From: Arcobacter roscoffensis
GTDB lineage: Bacteria > Campylobacterota > Campylobacteria > Campylobacterales > Arcobacteraceae
DNA: 64,000 bases
Reading direction: 5' to 3'
Assembly: GCF_024267655.1 (NCBI RefSeq)
Contig: NZ_CP100595.1
Span: forward strand, 1,178,001 to 1,242,000
Position numbers and translations under genes: made by a program. Below, one piece after another: positions 59,556 to 64,000 of this stretch (its first letter is position 1; each line of letters starts with the position of its first letter). The notes beneath the pieces were generated by a model, which saw nothing but the letters and a program-made list of their open reading frames with translations, was not told the DNA's origin and made no database searches.

Positions 59556-61511
59556 ATGAAAAAAGCTAGAAAAAACATAATAAAAATAAAAGAAAAAGAG
59601 TTACATGAAGGCTTAGATTATTACTATAATCTAATTCTTGGTAAGATAAATAAATTTAAATATAGACCTTCAAACTTAAAAAAAGATGCTTTATTTGTAC
59701 ATAAAACTTCTTTAGAGTTTCAAAAATTAGCTCAAGAAGAATTAGATAAAAAAATAGAATTAATTCAGACTCTTTTTAGATTAAACAAACAAAAAGAAAA
59801 AGATGTTTTAGAAGCCTTTGCTTTGTGTGTAGAGGCTTGTTTTAGAATCACAGCTAAAAGAGCCTATGTTGTACAGATAATGGGAGCAATTGCTTTATAT
59901 AAGAAGTTTATTATCGAGATGTCTACAGGTGAGGGTAAAACTCTAACTGCGGCTATTGCTGCTGGGGTTTTAGGTTGGCTTGGTAAACCTATACATATTT
60001 TTACTTCAAATGATTATCTAGCTGCAAGAGATGCTGAACTTTTTGAAGAGTTCTATAATAGTATTGGATTAACATGTTGTTCAATTACTTCTTCAAATTC
60101 TCCTGAGGAAAGAAAAAAACTTTATGAATCAAATATAGTTTATACAACAGGGAAAGAGGTTTTAGCAGATTTTCTAAAAGATAGAATGAAAGAAGATTCT
60201 TCTTTTGATTTTAATAAATACTTAATTGATAAAGTAAGTGGAAAACTAAATGAAAATGATTATGCATTAAGAGGTTTAGAAATAGCGATAATTGATGAGG
60301 CTGATAGTGTTTTAGCCGATGATGCTGTTACTCCTTTGATTATTTCTGCTACGGCTGAAAATAAGGTTTTACAAAAGTCAGTTGTTGATGCTTATAAAAT
60401 AGCTTCATTATTAAAAAAAGATGAAGATTATAAAATTAGTGAAAAGTTTAATGACATAACTCTTACAAAAAGTGGTATCAAAATAGTTGAAGAAAATAGT
60501 TTTGAACTAAACGAGATATGGAAAGTTAAACATAGAAGAGAGTATCTTGTAAAGCAAGCTTTAACAGCAAGAGAATTATATCTTTTAAATAAACACTACA
60601 TTATAAAAGAAGGTAAAGTTGTAATCGTTGATGAAAAGACTGGTAGAATTATGGAACACCGATCGTGGGGAAATGGACTACATCAGGCTATTGAAGTAAA
60701 AGAAGGCTTAGGGATTACAGATCCAACTACTACTTTTGCAAAAATGAGTTTTCAAAGGTTCTTTAGATTATATACTCATTTATGTGGGATGAGTGGAACT
60801 TTAAAAAATCTTGATAATGAATTTTGGCAAATTTATGAAATATCTATACTAAAAATACCTACACGAGTTCCTTCAAAAATGATTATTAAAAAAGATGAAT
60901 TCTTTTTAGATGAAAATAAAAAAAATACTAAGATAATAGAATATATAAATTCATTAAATAAAAAAGGAATTCCTGTATTAATAGGTGTTACTTCTATTAA
61001 AGATAGTGAAAACTTAGCTAAAGAACTTAAAAAAATAGGTTTACAAAGTAAAACTTTAAATGCCTTACATGACGAAGATGAGGCAAATATTATTTCTCAA
61101 GCAGGACAAAAAGGTTCAATTACGATTGCTACAAATATGGCTGGTCGTGGAACAGATATTGATATAAGTGAAGAAATAAACTCTTTAGGTGGTCTCCATG
61201 TAATCACAACTCAAAGGGATAAATCAAGAAGAATTGATTTACAGTTTTTTGGAAGATGTGCTAGACAAGGAGAGAATGGAGTGGCTGTTGCTTTTTTAAG
61301 TTTAGATGACTTAATTATAAAACATTATTTACCAGCTTGGTTAAGAGAGTTTTTCTTAAAAAACTTTAATTCAAAACTAATAAAAAAAATAGCTTGGTTA
61401 TTTTATGTTTTTTATCAAAAAAAGATAGAAAAGGATATTTCAAATATTAGAAATAAAACACTACTTCAAGAGTTTAATTTAAAAAATTCTATGTCTTATA
61501 CTTTAGACTAA
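59556..61511 (+). CDS. SecA-like ATPase lacking the helical scaffold and C-terminal regions
   Basis: 651 residues (typical SecA is 800-900), 7 bases after the previous gene. Walker A is EMSTGEGKT at 121-129, the Walker B motif is IIDEAD at 245-250 (DEVD in most SecA), and the cross-linking part is recognisable (IVDEKTGRIMEHRSWGNGLHQA, 357-378). Motor domain 2 has TNMAGRGTDI (526-535) and FGRCARQG (565-572, arginine finger). Homology stops near LSLDDLIIKHYL (581-592); the helical scaffold with its two-helix finger, the wing and the zinc-binding tail are missing. Only ~60 residues follow, hydrophobic then basic. This is a paralogue, not the housekeeping SecA. Operon position points to energising export by the M50/HlyD/TolC proteins. 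Substrate and partner are inferred. Confidence 0.9.
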   Translation: MKKARKNIIKIKEKELHEGLDYYYNLILGKINKFKYRPSNLKKDALFVHKTSLEFQKLAQEELDKKIELIQTLFRLNKQKEKDVLEAFALCVEACFRITAKRAYVVQIMGAIALYKKFIIEMSTGEGKTLTAAIAAGVLGWLGKPIHIFTSNDYLAARDAELFEEFYNSIGLTCCSITSSNSPEERKKLYESNIVYTTGKEVLADFLKDRMKEDSSFDFNKYLIDKVSGKLNENDYALRGLEIAIIDEADSVLADDAVTPLIISATAENKVLQKSVVDAYKIASLLKKDEDYKISEKFNDITLTKSGIKIVEENSFELNEIWKVKHRREYLVKQALTARELYLLNKHYIIKEGKVVIVDEKTGRIMEHRSWGNGLHQAIEVKEGLGITDPTTTFAKMSFQRFFRLYTHLCGMSGTLKNLDNEFWQIYEISILKIPTRVPSKMIIKKDEFFLDENKKNTKIIEYINSLNKKGIPVLIGVTSIKDSENLAKELKKIGLQSKTLNALHDEDEANIISQAGQKGSITIATNMAGRGTDIDISEEINSLGGLHVITTQRDKSRRIDLQFFGRCARQGENGVAVAFLSLDDLIIKHYLPAWLREFFLKNFNSKLIKKIAWLFYVFYQKKIEKDISNIRNKTLLQEFNLKNSMSYTLD

Positions 61512-61647
61512 TAAAATTTATATTATTAAATAGAAATATTATAAGTATAAAACATATTAAAATATTATTTATTTTAAAACTTCCTAATTTTATAAATCTA
61601 TAGAAATTATTTATACGTTATACTTCTTCAAAAAATTTGGAGAGTTT
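61512..61647 (+). promoter_or_regulatory. AT-rich intergenic region, likely end of operon and promoter of the endonuclease gene
   Basis: These 136 bases are nearly all A/T. TATACT at 61619-61624 is a plausible -10 box, 24 bases before the ATG; no clear -35 is seen, which is common in this phylum. I see no strong GC hairpin with a T-tract for termination of the upstream genes. Confidence 0.35.
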
Positions 61648-62382
61648 ATGAGAATAGTTTTTATTTTTATTATGTCTTTTGCATTTATCTATGCAAATAC
61701 TACTATTGATTCTTTTAGTAAGTCAAAAAAGCTTCTAAAGAAAATATACAAAGGTAATCAAATTACTTTTTATGCAGAATGTAAGTACAACTACAAAGAT
61801 AAATCAAATATGATTGATAGAAGTTCATGTGGTTATACTCCAAGAAATGAGTACACTAAAAAAGGTAATCAAAACAAAAGAGCTAGAAGAATAGAATGGG
61901 AACATGTAATTCCTGCTCAGAACTTTGGTAGACAGTTTTCTTGTTGGTATGAGGGTGATTCGCAATGTATAAAGCAAAATGGAAAGTCTTACAAAGGAAG
62001 AAAGTGCTGCACTAAAGTAAATCAAAAGTACAAGTATATGCAAGCTGATTTACATAATCTTGTACCTGCAGTTGGTGAACTAAATGCCGATAGATCAAAC
62101 TTTAGATTTTCACAAATCGAAGGTGAAAGAAGATGGTATGGAAAAGATGTGGATTTTGAGGTGGACTTTAAAAGAAGAGTTGTTGAGCCTAGAGATGAGA
62201 TAAAAGGAAATATCGCTAGAACATACTTCTATTTTGAAAAGACTTATGGTATGAAAATCTCACAAAAAGATAAGAAGATATTAGAAGTTTGGAACAGACT
62301 TGACCCAGTAGATAAGTGGGAAAGTCAAAGAAACAAACTAATAGAGAAAATTCAAGGCAATAAAAATGAGCTCATTGATTAA
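61648..62382 (+). CDS. Secreted endonuclease I family nuclease
   Basis: 244 residues. GGAGAG (61639-61644) precedes the ATG by 3 bases. The signal peptide is MRIVFIFIMSFAFIYA, so the enzyme goes to the periplasm or outside. The endonuclease I (EndA/Dns) signature is clear: RIEWEHVIPA at 81-90, with His86 the expected general base, and DLHNLVPAVGELNADRSN at 134-151, which supplies the metal-binding Asn and neighbours. Six cysteines in the mature protein (45, 61, 99, 107, 120, 121) may form disulfides, and 'KCC' is unusual. These enzymes cut single- and double-stranded DNA non-specifically. The AT-rich gap before it and its unrelated function separate it from the export operon, though degrading extracellular DNA could tie in with surface adhesins. 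Confident in family, not in biological role. Confidence 0.92.
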   Translation: MRIVFIFIMSFAFIYANTTIDSFSKSKKLLKKIYKGNQITFYAECKYNYKDKSNMIDRSSCGYTPRNEYTKKGNQNKRARRIEWEHVIPAQNFGRQFSCWYEGDSQCIKQNGKSYKGRKCCTKVNQKYKYMQADLHNLVPAVGELNADRSNFRFSQIEGERRWYGKDVDFEVDFKRRVVEPRDEIKGNIARTYFYFEKTYGMKISQKDKKILEVWNRLDPVDKWESQRNKLIEKIQGNKNELID

Positions 62383-62465
62383 TATACAAATGAACTCACT
62401 TTAGATATTATACGAAAAAATAGTCTTATAAATTAGCAGTAAATTCACAGGAGTTTAAAAATACT
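62383..62465 (+). promoter_or_regulatory. Short intergenic region before the methyltransferase gene
   Basis: An 83-base AT-rich gap with TATTAT at 62406-62411 and TATAAA at 62427-62432 as possible -10 boxes. AGGAG at 62450-62454 is 11 bases before the ATG, a longer spacing than usual. No terminator hairpin is visible. Confidence 0.3.
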
Positions 62466-63641
62466 ATGGAAAGCATAACTCAATCAATACAAAATATAGT
62501 AGATGAAGAAGCGATAATACACTCAGTTTTAAGCGGTATTCAAAAAAATGCCCAAAAAACTTTCAACAAAGTTACAATAAAAAAAGTAATCATTCAAAAT
62601 GAAGAAAAATACCAATTTGAATATTTTTATGATAAAAATGTGGAACATAAAAACCTAAATAATGATGAAACAAAAGAAGAGTTATCAAAGCTTATTGAAA
62701 CATATTTTAAGCAAGCTATTATTCATACAAGCTCTTGGGATTATCATATTTTAGTAAACAAAAAAGGCGAAGCTAAAATAAACAAAAAGCAAGCCACAAG
62801 AAAGTTTGAAGAGATTAGTCACAATAGAAAGAAAAAGTATATTATAAATGAGGGTGAAAAATCAGCTTTTTTAATAGAGCTTGGAATTATGACAAAAGAA
62901 GGAAAGGTAATCAAAGCTAAATATGATAAGTTTAAACAAATAAATCGTTATTTAGAGTTGGTTTCTGATTGTATTCCATATTTAGATAAAAACAAAACTA
63001 TTAGAATTATTGATTTTGGTTGTGGAAAGGCATATTTAACTTTTGCTCTTTATGATTATCTTGTATTAAAGATGGGTTACAATGTAGAGATTGTAGGGCT
63101 TGACTTAAAAGAAAATGTTATTAAGTTTTGTTCAAACCTAGCAAAAAAACTAAACTATGATGACTTAAGATTTGAACAAGGTGATATAAAAGGCTTCAAG
63201 CAGTACGGTGAGGTTGATATGGTTATTTCACTTCATGCTTGTAATACTGCTACTGATGAAGCACTAGCTCAAGCTGTAAAGTGGGATGCAAAGGTTATTT
63301 TAGCAGTGCCATGTTGTCAGCATGAATTACTAAAGAAAATCAAAAATGAGAAAATGGCTCCTATTATGAAGTATGGAATCATCAAAGAAAAAGTAGCATC
63401 ACTACTTACTGATGGTTTAAGAGCAAATGTTTTAGAGATTATGGGATATAGAACACAGGTTTTAGAGTTCATAGATATGGAACATACTCCTAAAAACATA
63501 ATGATCAGAGCTTTCTTTGAAGATACAAAAAATATAAGTAAAGTAGTAAATGAATACAAAGAGTTTAAAACCCAATGGCAAATCTCACCATATATAGAAC
63601 AAGCATTTGGTGAAAAGCTAATAAATAGACTAGAAAAATAA
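62466..63641 (+). CDS. Class I SAM-dependent methyltransferase (Methyltransf_32-like)
   Basis: 391 residues. The C-terminal half holds a Rossmann methyltransferase: motif I IIDFGCGKAYLTFAL (181-195) binds S-adenosylmethionine, EIVGLDLKENVI (208-219) is motif II, FEQGDIKGF (236-244) motif III, and SLHACNTATDEAL (255-267) with AVPCCQHEL (280-288) contain conserved Cys residues of the Methyltransf_32 type. The N-terminal ~160 residues (FEYFYDKNVEHKNL, HNRKKKYIINEGEKSAFLIELGIM) are a basic helical domain often seen fused to this fold, perhaps binding RNA. The substrate cannot be read from the sequence; RNA or protein are both possible. It ends 18 bases before the next gene, so the two may be co-transcribed. 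Confidence 0.88.
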   Translation: MESITQSIQNIVDEEAIIHSVLSGIQKNAQKTFNKVTIKKVIIQNEEKYQFEYFYDKNVEHKNLNNDETKEELSKLIETYFKQAIIHTSSWDYHILVNKKGEAKINKKQATRKFEEISHNRKKKYIINEGEKSAFLIELGIMTKEGKVIKAKYDKFKQINRYLELVSDCIPYLDKNKTIRIIDFGCGKAYLTFALYDYLVLKMGYNVEIVGLDLKENVIKFCSNLAKKLNYDDLRFEQGDIKGFKQYGEVDMVISLHACNTATDEALAQAVKWDAKVILAVPCCQHELLKKIKNEKMAPIMKYGIIKEKVASLLTDGLRANVLEIMGYRTQVLEFIDMEHTPKNIMIRAFFEDTKNISKVVNEYKEFKTQWQISPYIEQAFGEKLINRLEK

Positions 63642-63659
63642 TAAGTTTTAGGAGAGAAT

Positions 63660-64000
63660 ATGGAAGAAGTTTGGCAACTAAAAGTAACTGATAGTTTAAA
63701 TCAAATGTTACGAATTAGAAATGATATTGATATAAACAGTACTTTAGAAAGCTTTAGTCATTTAGTAACTATAAAACACAAGTATCATGCAAGTGATGAT
63801 ATTATGTTTCCTGATCCTGCTTGTTTGGCTTTTTTTACTGCTTTTGAGCAAAATCATCTAAAAGCTTTAGAAGAAAGTGATAGTTTAAAACTAGTAGCTG
63901 TTGATATTCATGAAGGAATAATGCAGTATTTTCTTCTTACAAATGATGCTATGAAAACTATAAATGACTCTATTTCATTTTTGAAATCAAACTCTTTATA
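63660..64000 (+). CDS. Unrecognised small protein (3' partial)
   Basis: An ATG at 63660 follows GGAGAG (63651-63656) by 3 bases, and the frame stays open to the right edge for 113 codons (MEEVWQLKVTDSLNQMLRIR...). The visible part is soluble, mixed alpha/beta and acidic, with no signal peptide or membrane segment (FSHLVTIKHKYHA, LKLVAVDIHEGIMQYFL). I do not recognise the family. Its close spacing to the methyltransferase gene suggests a shared transcript. Confidence 0.75.
   Translation, partial: MEEVWQLKVTDSLNQMLRIRNDIDINSTLESFSHLVTIKHKYHASDDIMFPDPACLAFFTAFEQNHLKALEESDSLKLVAVDIHEGIMQYFLLTNDAMKTINDSISFLKSNSL

Noticed and set aside
59556-61511. Housekeeping SecA
   Set aside because: The protein is too short and lacks the helical scaffold and C-terminal zinc region needed for normal SecYEG export.
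62365-62376. Perfect palindrome AATGAGCTCATT near the end of the endonuclease gene as a terminator
   Set aside because: It lies in the coding sequence, has a weak stem without a loop, and is not followed by a T-tract.

Overview
The window is AT-rich (the base composition is typical of Campylobacterota) and every convincing gene lies on the + strand. Codon use, the gene set and short Shine-Dalgarno sites suggest a marine or host-associated relative of Arcobacter (Arcobacteraceae). That placement is an inference from composition and protein style, because no rRNA or other marker gene is present.

Region 1 (2-50455) is almost entirely two giant repetitive surface or secreted protein genes. The first is open from the left edge of the window to 40078 (at least 13,358 residues; its 5' end is outside). 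It is built in blocks: beta-rich repeats of about 145-175 residues (0.7-11.7 kb), EF-hand/dockerin-like calcium loops (9-11.3 kb), a central RTX-type GGxGND block (13.5-13.9 kb), a long beta-helix-like region, helical 'F..L..QQ..V...LGY' modules (15.6-17.2 and 21.6-22.8 kb), an aromatic-rich segment (22.8-24 kb), an alanine-rich coiled-coil island (26.9-28.8 kb), and beta-helix repeats to the end. The second gene (40097-50455, 3452 aa) is complete. It starts with a basic leader and a LEPR-XLL-type motif (IEPLESRTLLSADP), is colinear with the last ~9 kb of the first gene, and ends in the same ~560 residues. Those ends are a 1692-bp direct repeat in which I found no difference.

Region 2 (50506-53128) encodes two lipoproteins with LSAC/FSAC lipoboxes followed by oligo-glycine. 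Region 3 (53145-61511) is a tightly packed set: a TolC-like outer-membrane channel, a small periplasmic HlyD-type adaptor, a GAF-domain/HlyD fusion, a membrane protein joining a PqqD-like domain, an M50 (HEFGH) metalloprotease and a HlyD-like arm, and a 651-aa SecA-like ATPase that lacks the SecA helical scaffold and C-terminal zinc region. There is no ABC transporter ATPase in the window. Gaps from the giant genes to the SecA-like gene are 0-50 bp, so regions 1-3 read as one operon: substrates, lipoproteins, then a candidate envelope-spanning export machine powered by a SecA-like motor instead of an ABC protein.

Region 4 (61512-64000) looks like ordinary chromosome: a secreted endonuclease I, a class I SAM-dependent methyltransferase, and the start of a small unrecognised gene cut by the right edge.

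The giant genes carry many in-frame direct repeats (776, 525, 2187, 1263, 162 and 1692 bp scales). They also alternate abruptly between A-ending and T-ending codon styles, with borders that fall at repeat edges. This suggests repeated recombination and homogenisation.
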